A program made the translations under genes and the position numbers. From Comamonas sp. KCTC 72670 (GTDB taxonomy: Bacteria > Myxococcota > Myxococcia > Myxococcales > Myxococcaceae), in the NCBI GenBank assembly GCA_014656495.1, contig BNCN01000008.1:310001-374000 (forward strand): a stretch of 64,000 nucleotides of DNA, in the 5' to 3' direction. The notes under the pieces are model-generated. The model saw only the letters and a list, made by a program, of their open reading frames with translations. It ran no database searches and was not told the origin of the DNA. Shown here one piece after another: positions 1 through 7,195 of this stretch. Within the stretch, counting starts at the first letter, position 1. Every line of letters begins with the position of its first letter.

Positions 1-1
1 G

Positions 2-367
2 CTGCTGCGTGCCGCGCGCAGGTTGGCGGATGGGGCCGTGGATGCCTCCGCGTGGGCGGAGGCCTTCGACCTGGCCGTTACCGCCATCTCCGAGCTGGGA
101 GGCGCGCGTCCGGGAGATCGCACCATGTTGGACGCGCTGCGGCCCGCCGCGGATGCCTTCGCGAAGTCGGTGCGCGCGGGGAAGGCCCCACGCGAGGCCT
201 GGGCCAGCGCGGTCCAGGCGGCGGAGGCGGGCGCGGAGGCAACGGCCCAGATGCAGCCGCGCCTGGGCCGAGCCAGCTACCTGGGCGCGCGGGCCGTCGG
301 TGTGCAGGACGCGGGGGCCGCCGCCGTCGTCATCTGGATGAAGGCGCTGACGCCTGTGTTCGATTGA
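2..367 (+). CDS. Dihydroxyacetone kinase, DhaL/DAK2 C-terminal part (partial, 5' end outside window)
   Basis: The open frame enters from the left edge and runs 121 codons to a stop. The visible part carries a DhaL-type nucleotide-binding helix (ELGGARPGDRTMLDAL) and the family's C-terminal signature RASYLGARAVGVQDAGAAAV. DhaL-type domains bind the adenine nucleotide and phosphorylate dihydroxyacetone bound to a DhaK domain. In many bacteria DhaK and DhaL are fused into one ATP-dependent kinase of about 550-590 residues. I cannot tell here whether this is such a fusion or a separate DhaL, because the N-terminus is missing. It converges on the DUSAM gene, with a perfect hairpin between them. 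Confidence 0.85.
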   Translation: MLRAARRLADGAVDASAWAEAFDLAVTAISELGGARPGDRTMLDALRPAADAFAKSVRAGKAPREAWASAVQAAEAGAEATAQMQPRLGRASYLGARAVGVQDAGAAAVVIWMKALTPVFD

Positions 368-395
368 TTCAGCTCGGACAGCCGTGTACCGGTCT

Positions 396-417
396 CGGTG
401 GGAGCGAAATCCCACCG
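396..417. terminator. Hairpin between convergent genes, likely bidirectional terminator
   Basis: Perfect 8-bp stem CGGTGGGA/TCCCACCG (396-403 and 410-417) with a GCGAAA loop. It lies between the dhaL stop at 367 and the DUSAM gene's stop at 464, which face each other. No U-tract follows on either strand, so the terminator role is inferred from position and stem stability. Confidence 0.5.
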
Positions 418-463
418 GCATGGCAACGAGGCCCACGCGGTATTGCTGCGCGCTCCATTGTCG

Positions 464-841
464 CTACGGCTTGTCGGCAATGTCGCTGAGCTGGTCTTCG
501 GCGATCTCACGGTAGAGCGGCACCACTTCGATGGCGAGGATGTTCTGCATCTCCTGGCGGGCGCTGTCGTAGTCCCCCGCCTGTCGATGGCGCTTGGCCC
601 GAGAAAGTGCGTCGACGATGCGGTCGGAGCCTTCTTTGATGCGTCGAGCGCACTCCATCAGCAGCGCTTCAGCACCGGAGCGAGAGTCCAGGGAATTCGC
701 TGCGTCAGCATCGCTGATGCCCACTTCGGGAGCCGTGCGTGTCAGCAGGGTTTTTACGTCGTCGGTCAGCGCGAGTGGCTCACCGTTCCGTACTTGCCGT
801 GCCAGTGCGCGGATTGGCTCCCATTCGAGTTCTTCAGCCAT
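464..841 (-). CDS. DUSAM domain-containing protein
   Basis: A 125-residue acidic, all-helical protein. The opening (EELEWEPIRALARQVRNGEPLALTDDVKTLLTRTAPEVGIS) and the end (QEMQNILAIEVVPLYREIAEDQL) match the DUSAM family, which is largely restricted to myxobacteria and has no established function. There is no signal peptide or membrane segment, so it is probably cytoplasmic. The ATG lies 6 bp downstream of the stop of a Cys-rich gene on the same strand, which suggests an operon. Such pairs recur in Myxococcus genomes in my recollection. That upstream partner has lost its 5' end, so expression of the DUSAM gene may now depend on a different promoter. Confidence 0.8.
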   Translation of the reverse strand: MAEELEWEPIRALARQVRNGEPLALTDDVKTLLTRTAPEVGISDADAANSLDSRSGAEALLMECARRIKEGSDRIVDALSRAKRHRQAGDYDSARQEMQNILAIEVVPLYREIAEDQLSDIADKP

Positions 842-847
842 GCGTTG

Positions 848-1171
848 TCACCTCGTGCTCTTGCGCGGACGGCACTTGTTGAGGGGCCATTCCTGCTGAC
901 CTTCGCAGTAGCGAAAGCAGGCATAGCAGGACCCGGTCCAGTCATCGTCCTTGCACTCGGCGTAGGTCGAAATGCAGCGGCGTTTCCAATCGGGGAGTTT
1001 CGCGTTGTGCGCGTCCTCTTCCACGGCTGGCGCGACTTCTACCGCCTCCACAGCCATCTTGACGCCTGCCATGTGGGAGGCCGCTTCTCGCGTCGAGAGG
1101 CCACATGCTTCGGGAGCGCCGGGGTTGCGCTGAATGCAGCATGTGACGGTGTCGGTGCAGCACCGCGCGCG
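848..1171 (-). pseudogene. Cys-rich partner of DUSAM gene, 5' end deleted
   Basis: From the ATG at 1072 the frame encodes 74 residues ending SCYACFRYCEGQQEWPLNKC. The same frame stays open upstream of that ATG and encodes a plausible Cys-rich segment (RCCTDTVTCCIQRNPGAPEACG), reaching about 1171. Longer myxobacterial relatives, as I remember them, have this CCTDT segment behind an N-terminal lipoprotein-type leader. Here the leader is absent, because the sequence runs straight into the decapitated LysR gene on the other strand. I therefore read it as the 3' part of a larger exported-protein gene cut by a deletion. A short cytoplasmic product from the ATG at 1072 is possible but would lack export. 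Function unknown. Confidence 0.6.
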
Positions 1172-1908
1172 TGACGGTGTGCAACCCGAAGACGTTCGTG
1201 GCGGCGGGCGAGCGGCTCGCCCAGCGGCTGCGGCCGGCGTTCCGGGACATCGACGACGCGCTCGATGACCTGAACACGTTCCGGGAAGCCCCCGTGGGCA
1301 GGCTGCGCATCACCGCCGCCCGGGGCGCGACGCGGCTGGCGTTATTACCGGTGCTCGGGCCCTTCCTTGAAAATCATCCAGGGATCGAAGTGGACGTCGT
1401 GGACGGCGCCTCGTTCGTGGACATCGTGAAGGAGGGCTTCGACGCCGGGGTTCGCTTTCGCGAGCGCGTGGCCGCGGACATGGTGGCCATCCCGTTGGGG
1501 CCGCCGCTGCGCTCCGCCATCGTCGCGACGCCCGCGTACTTCGCGAAGCACCCGCCGCCGAAGACGCCCAGGGACCTGGCCGCGCATGACTGCATCCAGC
1601 TCCGCTTCACCCACGGCGGTTGCTACGCGTGGGAGCTGGAGCGCAACGGCAAGGAACTGGAAGTGGAGACGCGCGGTCGGCTGGCCCTGAGCGACCAGGT
1701 GGAGATTCTCGAAGCGGCGCTCGCCGGAATGGGGCTGGCCTATGTCTTCGAGTCCCAGGTGGAGGACCTGGTCCGTCAGAAGCGGCTCGTGCGTGTGTTG
1801 GAGGGCTGGTGCCCGGCCTACCCAGGGTTCTTCCTCTACTACCCGAGCCGCAGGCACCTGCCCCCCGTGCTCAAGGCCTTCGTCGATTTCGTTCGCGCGA
1901 AGGCCTGA
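1171..1908 (+). pseudogene. LysR-family regulator lacking its DNA-binding domain
   Basis: 245 codons from a GTG at 1171. From residue ~11 (AAGERLAQRLRPAFRDIDDALDDLNTFREAPVGRLRI) to the end it matches the linker helix and the periplasmic-binding-protein-like effector domain of LysR regulators. Conserved effector-domain features include FDAGVRF and LGPPLRSAIVATPAYF. A normal LysR protein is about 300 residues and begins with a winged helix-turn-helix of about 60 residues. That whole domain is missing, and the first ~10 codons do not resemble it. The upstream DNA belongs to the truncated DUSAM-partner gene on the opposite strand. The product, if made, cannot bind DNA in the usual way. Confidence 0.75.
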
Positions 1909-1916
1909 GCGTCCGG

Positions 1917-2255
1917 CTACTGCATCCAGCGTTTGCTGGTCTGGTACACCTCGACCAGGGGGGAGACCAGCGTGATGCGCGGTCCCCACTGGAGGCTCTC
2001 CTCCAGGCCCTCGCCCTGCAGGGATTTCAGTGAAAGAATTTCCGACATACAGGCCAGCGGGGCGTGCTCCCACACGCGCGCGAGGTCATCCGCCGTCACG
2101 TCGCCGATGAGCTCACCGTGCGTCTCGTCCACCACCGGAAGCCGGCCCAGGCCATACCGCTGCATCAGTGACAGGGCCCTCACCACCGTGTCCTTCGGGA
2201 AGAGGGTCACTGCCTTGGCCACCACGTCCGTCCGCTCCATGCGCTGCTCCGTCAT
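1917..2255 (-). CDS. CBS domain protein
   Basis: 112 residues from the ATG at 2255; a GTG five codons upstream at 2270 is an alternative. The protein has a CBS motif (VVRALSLMQRYGLGRLPVVDETHGELIGDVTADDLARV), followed by a second, weaker half ending PRITLVSPLVEVYQTSKRWMQ. CBS pairs bind adenosyl ligands and usually act as sensory modules. Here there is no attached effector domain, so the partner is unknown. The stop lies 9 bp from the stop of the convergent LysR remnant. Confidence 0.7.
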   Translation of the reverse strand: MTEQRMERTDVVAKAVTLFPKDTVVRALSLMQRYGLGRLPVVDETHGELIGDVTADDLARVWEHAPLACMSEILSLKSLQGEGLEESLQWGPRITLVSPLVEVYQTSKRWMQ

Positions 2256-2360
2256 CACCCACCTCGCCACCCAACTGCTGCCCTGCGAGACACAGAAGCA
2301 AGACAGTTGCCAACACCGACATCCACTCCCCGGCGGGGGCAGGGAGGCGGGCGAGGGCTG

Positions 2361-2372
2361 GCTGACGTCAGC
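2361..2372. promoter_or_regulatory. 12-bp perfect palindrome GCTGACGTCAGC
   Basis: A perfect palindrome with a TGACGTCA core in the gap between the DUF481 stop (2415) and the CBS gene start (2255), both on the minus strand. It lies about 105 bp upstream of the CBS start, so it could be an operator for that gene. No matching regulator is identifiable, and a chance occurrence in GC-rich DNA is possible. Confidence 0.25.
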
Positions 2373-2414
2373 GAGGTGACAGTCCCCGGAGGCGGAGCGC
2401 GCCTGGCCGCCCGC

Positions 2415-3191
2415 TCAGAGGCGGATGCCCACGGTGGTGCGCAGCTGGGTGTCGAGCTTGGGGACGGTCAGGGGCGGGTCGTTGTCGAAGGTGAGGTTGA
2501 GGCCGATGCCCACGGACAGGCGCGCGTTGGGCTTCACCTCCAGAATCGTGTCGTTGAGCAGGCGGACGTCGGTGGGGTTCGTCACGCGGGGCTGCACGTA
2601 GAAGGTCTCCACCAGGGCGACGTTCTCCATGAACTCCAGCCGCCCCAGCACGTAGCTGGAGAGCCGCGGGTCGGTGCGGAACTGGCCCGCGTCGGGCTCG
2701 CTGTCGCGGCGGATGCGTTCGTGCTCCAGCATCAGCGCGAGCCCCACCACCAGCGTCGCCTTCTTGTCGGTCAGCACCTTCAGCCTGGGGCCGGCGCCCA
2801 GCAGGGCCCGGAACTGGATGCGGCGGAACTCGTCGAACTCGTGTTGGAGGAAGGCCTCGCCGGAGAGCCGCTCCGTGAAGCTGTAGCGGTAGCGCACGTG
2901 CTCCATCACCTTGGAGACGATGAGCTCCTCGGCGGTGAAGGCGTACTCGCCGCGGACGACGCCCAGCCAGGTGTGCTTCTCCGTCCGCCATTGGCCCAGC
3001 AGGGCGCCGCGCAGGCTGAAGAGCTGGATGCTGCCCGTGCGCCAGTCCATGCCCAGGTCCACCGCCGCTGAGCGGCCGGGGCCCGTGTTCTCGTCGAACA
3101 GCGCCTGGACGTTGACGATTTGCGCCGCCGCGCTCGCCGCATGGAGCCATGCGAGCAGCAGCAGCCCTCTGCTGAATCCCGGTCCGACCAT
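2415..3191 (-). CDS. DUF481-like outer-membrane beta-barrel protein
   Basis: 258 residues from the ATG at 3191, chosen because GGAGGGG precedes it; an upstream TTG at 3227 has no comparable site. The N-terminus is a clear signal peptide (GFSRGLLLLAWLHAASAAAQ). The mature part alternates polar and hydrophobic residues in many short strands (for example RTGSIQLFSLRGALLGQWRT), as in the YdiY/DUF481 family of putative outer-membrane proteins. Each strand pair ends in short polar turns, and the last residues (TQLRTTVGIRL) fit a C-terminal beta-signal less strictly than classic porins do. Ligand and role are unknown. It stands alone, upstream of the CBS gene. Confidence 0.7.
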   Translation of the reverse strand: MVGPGFSRGLLLLAWLHAASAAAQIVNVQALFDENTGPGRSAAVDLGMDWRTGSIQLFSLRGALLGQWRTEKHTWLGVVRGEYAFTAEELIVSKVMEHVRYRYSFTERLSGEAFLQHEFDEFRRIQFRALLGAGPRLKVLTDKKATLVVGLALMLEHERIRRDSEPDAGQFRTDPRLSSYVLGRLEFMENVALVETFYVQPRVTNPTDVRLLNDTILEVKPNARLSVGIGLNLTFDNDPPLTVPKLDTQLRTTVGIRL

Positions 3192-3240
3192 GCCCCTCCG
3201 TCTGCATGGTCGGGCGCCGCGTTTCAAGGGGCTCGGTGTG

Positions 3241-3867
3241 TCAGGGCAGCCGCTCCACGGTGGCGCCTGCTCGCTCCAGCAGCTCGCGGTACCAGTCGAA
3301 GGCGCGCGCGGCGCGGTCCCCCAGGGCCTTGGCGCCCCAGAGTACGGTGAGGGTGCGGCGGGTGTCCGCGTTCGTCTTGGTGCGCTGCGCGTCCTTCACG
3401 GCGTTGGCGCACGGCCCCTCCGCGTCGAAGAGGCACAGCAGGCCCGCCAGGTCGATGCTCTGCCCGGACGCGTTGAAGACGTACTGCGCGCCCTCCGGGG
3501 CCACGCCGACGCGGAAGGGCGCGGCGGCGCGGTCCAGGTCCACCACGCTGATGGGCAGGCCGCTGTGCAGCGACACCGCGTTGCACACATCCACGGCGAG
3601 GTTGATGGCGCCCAGCGAGCCGTCCCCGGACGCGCGCACCAGGTACTCCGAGGCGGGCTTGCCGCGCCCGGTGGGCTTGTAGCCGCCGTGGCGGAGCATG
3701 TCGCGGATGGCGCCGCGCACCGTGTCGTCGCTGGACAGGGGCGCCGTCGCGCCGGGCTTCAGCAGGGCCACCAGCCACTCGGGGGAGGGCAGCGTGCCCA
3801 GGGGGCCCGGGAAGACGGTGGTGAAGGCCAGGGTGTCCAGGGACGGGTGGGCGTCGACGGTCAGCAC
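3241..3867 (-). CDS. B3/B4 tRNA-binding domain protein
   Basis: 208 residues with the B3/B4 fold found in the beta subunit of phenylalanyl-tRNA synthetase (PheT). Landmarks are GKPASEYLVRASGDGSLGAINLAVDVCNAVSLHSGLPISVVDLD and, later, WGAKALGDRAARAFDWYRELLERAG. Free-standing B3/B4 proteins of this size are common in bacteria. They are suspected to bind aminoacyl-tRNA or act in editing, but their reaction is not established. There is no signal peptide, so it is cytoplasmic. It is divergent from the ABC-F gene, and the 184-bp gap presumably holds both promoters. Confidence 0.75.
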   Translation of the reverse strand: MLTVDAHPSLDTLAFTTVFPGPLGTLPSPEWLVALLKPGATAPLSSDDTVRGAIRDMLRHGGYKPTGRGKPASEYLVRASGDGSLGAINLAVDVCNAVSLHSGLPISVVDLDRAAAPFRVGVAPEGAQYVFNASGQSIDLAGLLCLFDAEGPCANAVKDAQRTKTNADTRRTLTVLWGAKALGDRAARAFDWYRELLERAGATVERLP

Positions 3868-4051
3868 GGGCGGAGTCTATGCCACGGCCCGAGTGGGGGC
3901 AGGTCCCACTTCCTGCCTGGGGCCGGGGGCCCCGCCGCCTGCCCGCTTTCGTGCAAGAGAAGTCGCTTTCCAGGGGTTCGGAACATTCTTCCCGGGGCGC
4001 GCTACGTGGCATAAGGGCGCCGCACCCGCTTCCGGGTCCCCCCGCACGCAC

Positions 4052-5674
4052 ATGATTCGTCTCGACAACATCAGCAAGCAGAACGGCCAGCAGATTCTCT
4101 TCATCGAGGCCTCCGCGGCGCTCCACAAGGGGGAGAAGGTCGGGCTCGTCGGTCCCAACGGCGCCGGCAAGACGACGCTGTTCCGGATGATCACCCACCA
4201 GGAGCACCCCGACGAGGGCCAGGTCGCGGTCGACCGGGGCGTCACCATTGGCTACTTCAGCCAGGACGTGGGTGAGATGGAGGGCCGCAGCGCCGCCGCC
4301 GAGGTCATGGACGGCGCGGGCCCCGTGAGCGCGGTCGCCGCCGAGCTGAAGGACCTGGAGGCCGCCATGGCCGACCCGGACCAGGCGGACGACATGGACA
4401 AGCTCGTGGAGCGCTACGGCCTGGTGCAGGGGCGCTTCGAGGAGCTGGGCGGCTACGCGCTGGAGGGCCGCGCGCGGGAGATTCTCGCGGGCCTGGGCTT
4501 CACCCAGGAGATGATGGACGGCGACGTGGGCAAGCTGTCGGGCGGTTGGAAGATGCGCGTGGCCCTGGCCCGCATCCTCCTGATGCGCCCGGACGCGATG
4601 CTGCTCGACGAGCCGAGCAACCACCTGGACATCGAGAGCCTCATCTGGCTGGAGGAGTTCCTCAAGAACTACGACGGCGCGCTCCTGATGACGTCCCACG
4701 ACCGCGAGTTCATGAACCGCATCGTGAACAAGGTCGTCGAAATCGACGGCGGCTCGCTGTCCACGTACTCGGGCAACTACGAGTTCTACGAGCAGCAGCG
4801 CGCGATGAACGAGAAGCAGCAGCAGGCGCAGTTCGAGCGCCAGCAGGCCATGCTCGCCAAGGAGCTGAAGTTCATCGAGCGCTTCAAGGCGCGCGCCTCG
4901 CACGCCGCGCAGGTGCAGAGCCGGGTGAAGAAGCTGGAGAAGATTGAACGCGTGGAGCCGCCCAAGCGCCGCCAGACGGTGCTCTTCGAGTTCCAGCCCG
5001 CGCCGCGCTCGGGCGACGACGTGGTGAGCCTGAAGGGCGTGCACAAGGCCTACGGCTCGCGGACCATCTACCAGGGGCTGGACTTCCTGGTGCGCCGCAC
5101 GGAGCGCTGGGCCGTCATGGGCGTCAACGGCGCCGGCAAGTCCACGCTGCTCAAGCTGGTGACGGGCTCCACGCAGCCGGACACGGGCAACGTGGCCCTG
5201 GGTGGCAGCGTGAAGATGGGTTACTTCGCGCAGCACGCCATGGACCTCCTGGACGGTGAGCGGACGGTGTTCCAGGCGCTGGAGGACGCGTTCCCCCGCG
5301 CGGGTCAGGGCTCGCTGCGCGCGCTGGCCGGGTGCTTCGGCTTCTCCGGCGACGAGGTGGAGAAGAAGTGCCGCGTGCTGTCCGGTGGCGAGAAGGCCCG
5401 CCTGGTGATGGCGAAGATGCTCTTCGACCCGCCGAACTTCCTGGTGCTGGACGAGCCCACCAACCACCTGGACATGGCGACGAAGGAGATGCTCATCACG
5501 GCGCTGTCCCGCTACGAGGGGACCATGCTCTTCGTCTCGCACGACCGTCACTTCCTGGCCGCGCTGTCCAACCGCGTGCTGGAGCTGACGCCCGACGGCA
5601 TCCACCAGTACGGCGGCGGCTACACCGAGTACGTCGCGCGCACCGGCCAGGAAGCGCCCGGTCTGCGCAGCTGA
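4052..5674 (+). CDS. ABC-F family ATPase (EttA/YbiT-like translation factor)
   Basis: 540 residues with two ABC ATPase domains and no membrane segments. Domain 1 has Walker A GPNGAGKTT, signature LSGGWKM and Walker B MLLDEPSNHLD. Domain 2 has GVNGAGKST, LSGGEKA and LVLDEPTNHLD. Between them lies the charged helical linker (about residues 245-310) that in this family reaches the ribosomal P-site tRNA. ABC-F proteins act on ribosomes and resolve stalled translation or confer antibiotic protection. This one looks like the housekeeping YbiT type, with no antibiotic-resistance-type long linker. The start is the ATG that begins MIRLDNISK; the frame is open further upstream, but that stretch overlaps the divergent promoter region and has no protein-like sequence. 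Confidence 0.9.
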   Translation: MIRLDNISKQNGQQILFIEASAALHKGEKVGLVGPNGAGKTTLFRMITHQEHPDEGQVAVDRGVTIGYFSQDVGEMEGRSAAAEVMDGAGPVSAVAAELKDLEAAMADPDQADDMDKLVERYGLVQGRFEELGGYALEGRAREILAGLGFTQEMMDGDVGKLSGGWKMRVALARILLMRPDAMLLDEPSNHLDIESLIWLEEFLKNYDGALLMTSHDREFMNRIVNKVVEIDGGSLSTYSGNYEFYEQQRAMNEKQQQAQFERQQAMLAKELKFIERFKARASHAAQVQSRVKKLEKIERVEPPKRRQTVLFEFQPAPRSGDDVVSLKGVHKAYGSRTIYQGLDFLVRRTERWAVMGVNGAGKSTLLKLVTGSTQPDTGNVALGGSVKMGYFAQHAMDLLDGERTVFQALEDAFPRAGQGSLRALAGCFGFSGDEVEKKCRVLSGGEKARLVMAKMLFDPPNFLVLDEPTNHLDMATKEMLITALSRYEGTMLFVSHDRHFLAALSNRVLELTPDGIHQYGGGYTEYVARTGQEAPGLRS

Positions 5675-5688
5675 GGCGCCGCGGTGAC

Positions 5689-5713
5689 GGCACGGGCTGA
5701 CGTCGCCCGTGCC
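5689..5713. terminator. Perfect hairpin between convergent genes
   Basis: 9-bp perfect stem GGCACGGGC/GCCCGTGCC (5689-5697, 5705-5713) with a TGACGTC loop. It sits between the ABC-F stop (5674) and the PH-domain gene's stop (5722). There is no U-tract. The position fits a bidirectional terminator. Confidence 0.6.
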
Positions 5714-5721
5714 GCGCGTGC

Positions 5722-6489
5722 TCAGGGCTCCACGCGGCCCCGCGCCGCCAAGGCGCCCCGGAGTGCCCGCATCTCCCCCAGCAGCGCCTTCGCCGCGCCG
5801 AGCGTCTCGGCCGAGGGCGCCGTGGCGTGCGGCAGGGCCGGCTCGGGATGCAGCGGCTCACCCAGCCCGGCGTCCCGGTGCATGCGGACCCGCGCCATGA
5901 TGACGTCGCGAATCTCAGTCGGGTTGTCCACGCCCCGGAAGTGGGCCTCGTGCAGGCCCTCGGTGTGCGAGGCGTCCGCGTCCTTCGCGCTGCTGCTGCC
6001 GCCTCCGCCCGCCGTCTCCACCTTCACGTCGGAGATGCCGAACAGCCGCTGGAGCGGGTTCTGCCGGATGGAGACCTGCTGGATGTTCGCGAAGGTCATC
6101 GTCTTCTCCTGCAGGGAGACGAGCCCTTCCCGGATGCGCAGGCTCCGGTCGGACAGGATGTACCAGCGGTACTCGTAGTCGAGCCACGCCACCAGGAAGG
6201 TGATGGGGACCTGCACCGCGAACGCGGCCCAGGCGAACAGCTCGACGACGAAGAAGACCGTGTCCGCGTACTGGTAGGGGATGTGCGGGACGAACCGGTT
6301 CTTCACCGCGATCCACGTGAAGAGCAGGCCCACGACGACACCGACCTGCCGCAGGGCCCAACGGAGTAGCTGGAGCTGGCGATGGGCCGGGGCGGAGCGG
6401 AAGACACGCACCGACGCGCCTTCAGGGATGTGGGGCGCGGGGGGCACCTTCAGCAGGCGCAGCAGCCAGCCATGAGAGACGTCAGACAT
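5722..6489 (-). CDS. Membrane-anchored bacterial PH (bPH2) domain protein
   Basis: 255 residues. Two hydrophobic segments (about 47-63, VGVVVGLLFTWIAV, and about 76-100, VFFVVELFAWAAFAVQVPITFLVAWL) precede a bPH2 domain beginning YEYRWYILSDRSLRIREGLVSLQEKTMTFANIQQVSIRQNPLQRLFGISDVKVETAGG. That pattern is typical of the YdbS/YdbT family. The domain is split by a low-complexity GGGGSSSAKDADASH insert, and the C-terminus is a helical tail. Bacterial PH-like domains are poorly understood membrane-associated modules. Its start overlaps the end of the upstream PH gene by 8 bp, so the two are translationally coupled and probably form a complex. Confidence 0.8.
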   Translation of the reverse strand: MSDVSHGWLLRLLKVPPAPHIPEGASVRVFRSAPAHRQLQLLRWALRQVGVVVGLLFTWIAVKNRFVPHIPYQYADTVFFVVELFAWAAFAVQVPITFLVAWLDYEYRWYILSDRSLRIREGLVSLQEKTMTFANIQQVSIRQNPLQRLFGISDVKVETAGGGGSSSAKDADASHTEGLHEAHFRGVDNPTEIRDVIMARVRMHRDAGLGEPLHPEPALPHATAPSAETLGAAKALLGEMRALRGALAARGRVEP

Positions 6490-7051
6490 CCTGCTTCTCC
6501 CCGGCGCCCAGGCTCAGCCGCAGCGCCCGCACCTCCGAGGCAATCTCGCGGAGCGTCGCCGCCAGCTCATCCGACCCCGCCGCCGCGGCCCGCGCCGCAT
6601 CGTGCGAGGGCACGGGACGCTCCCGGCTCCCCCGCATCTTCGAATAGAGGAAGTCCCGCATGGCGCCGAACTCGGGGACGCCCTCGATGGTGATCTCCGC
6701 CTGCGCGTTGCCGCTGGCCGTCTGGATTTGAATTCGCGCGAGCCCGAGCCAGCGCTCCACCACGTTGCTGGACAGGTGGATGTCCTGGATGCGCGCGTAC
6801 GTCAGGGACACCTCGCGCCGGAAGAAGATGCCCCAGCGGACGGTGATGCCCTCGGCGTCCAGCGTGTAGCGGAGCGTCTGGTACTTGAAGTAGCGGATGA
6901 GCCCCAGGATGGGGAAGCCCGGCCCGGCCAGCAGCGCGCTGACGAGGTAGTAGGTGAGCAGGCTCCGGTGCGGCTGCAGCACCGTGGGCAGTCGCGACAG
7001 GAAGCCCCCGTCGCGGGTCGCGGCTGTGAGGGCGTGAGACGGGTCGGTCAT
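6482..7051 (-). CDS. Bacterial PH (bPH2) domain membrane protein
   Basis: 189 residues, first gene of the PH pair. A hydrophobic segment (YYLVSALLAGPGFPILGLI, about 35-53) is followed by a bPH2 domain (LRYTLDAEGITVRWGIFFRREVSLTYARIQDIHLSSNVVERWLGLARIQIQTASG). Conserved features are the R-R-E turn and the RIQDIH core seen in YdbS. The C-terminal third is charged and helical. The 8-bp overlap with the next gene marks one operon of two different PH proteins. In Bacillus and other bacteria such pairs occur as ydbS-ydbT and have been linked to membrane-stress and export phenotypes; transfer of that role to this pair is inference. Confidence 0.8.
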   Translation of the reverse strand: MTDPSHALTAATRDGGFLSRLPTVLQPHRSLLTYYLVSALLAGPGFPILGLIRYFKYQTLRYTLDAEGITVRWGIFFRREVSLTYARIQDIHLSSNVVERWLGLARIQIQTASGNAQAEITIEGVPEFGAMRDFLYSKMRGSRERPVPSHDAARAAAAGSDELAATLREIASEVRALRLSLGAGEKQDV

Positions 7052-7148
7052 GGCGGCCGTACAGGGTCTACCGGGAAGCGGCGAGCAAGAGCGCTACGCA
7101 CGGGCGCCAGCGTGATTGCGTCGGCCCGCCCGTGATTCTGCGCGCGGA

Positions 7149-7173
7149 GGGAGGGGGACGGCCAGCCCCTCCC
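7149..7173. terminator. Hairpin between the lipoprotein gene and the PH operon
   Basis: 8-bp stem GGGAGGGG/CCCCTCCC (7149-7156, 7166-7173), 23 bp past the stop of the minus-strand lipoprotein gene (7196) and upstream of the PH operon start (7051). Without a U-tract, termination is only suggested. Confidence 0.35.
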
Positions 7174-7195
7174 CGGCATATCCGCCCGCGGTGAA

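Noticed and set aside
3698-4051. N-terminal extension of the ABC-F gene
   Set aside because: The frame is open upstream of the ATG at 4052 but overlaps the divergent B3/B4 gene and lacks ABC-F-like sequence.
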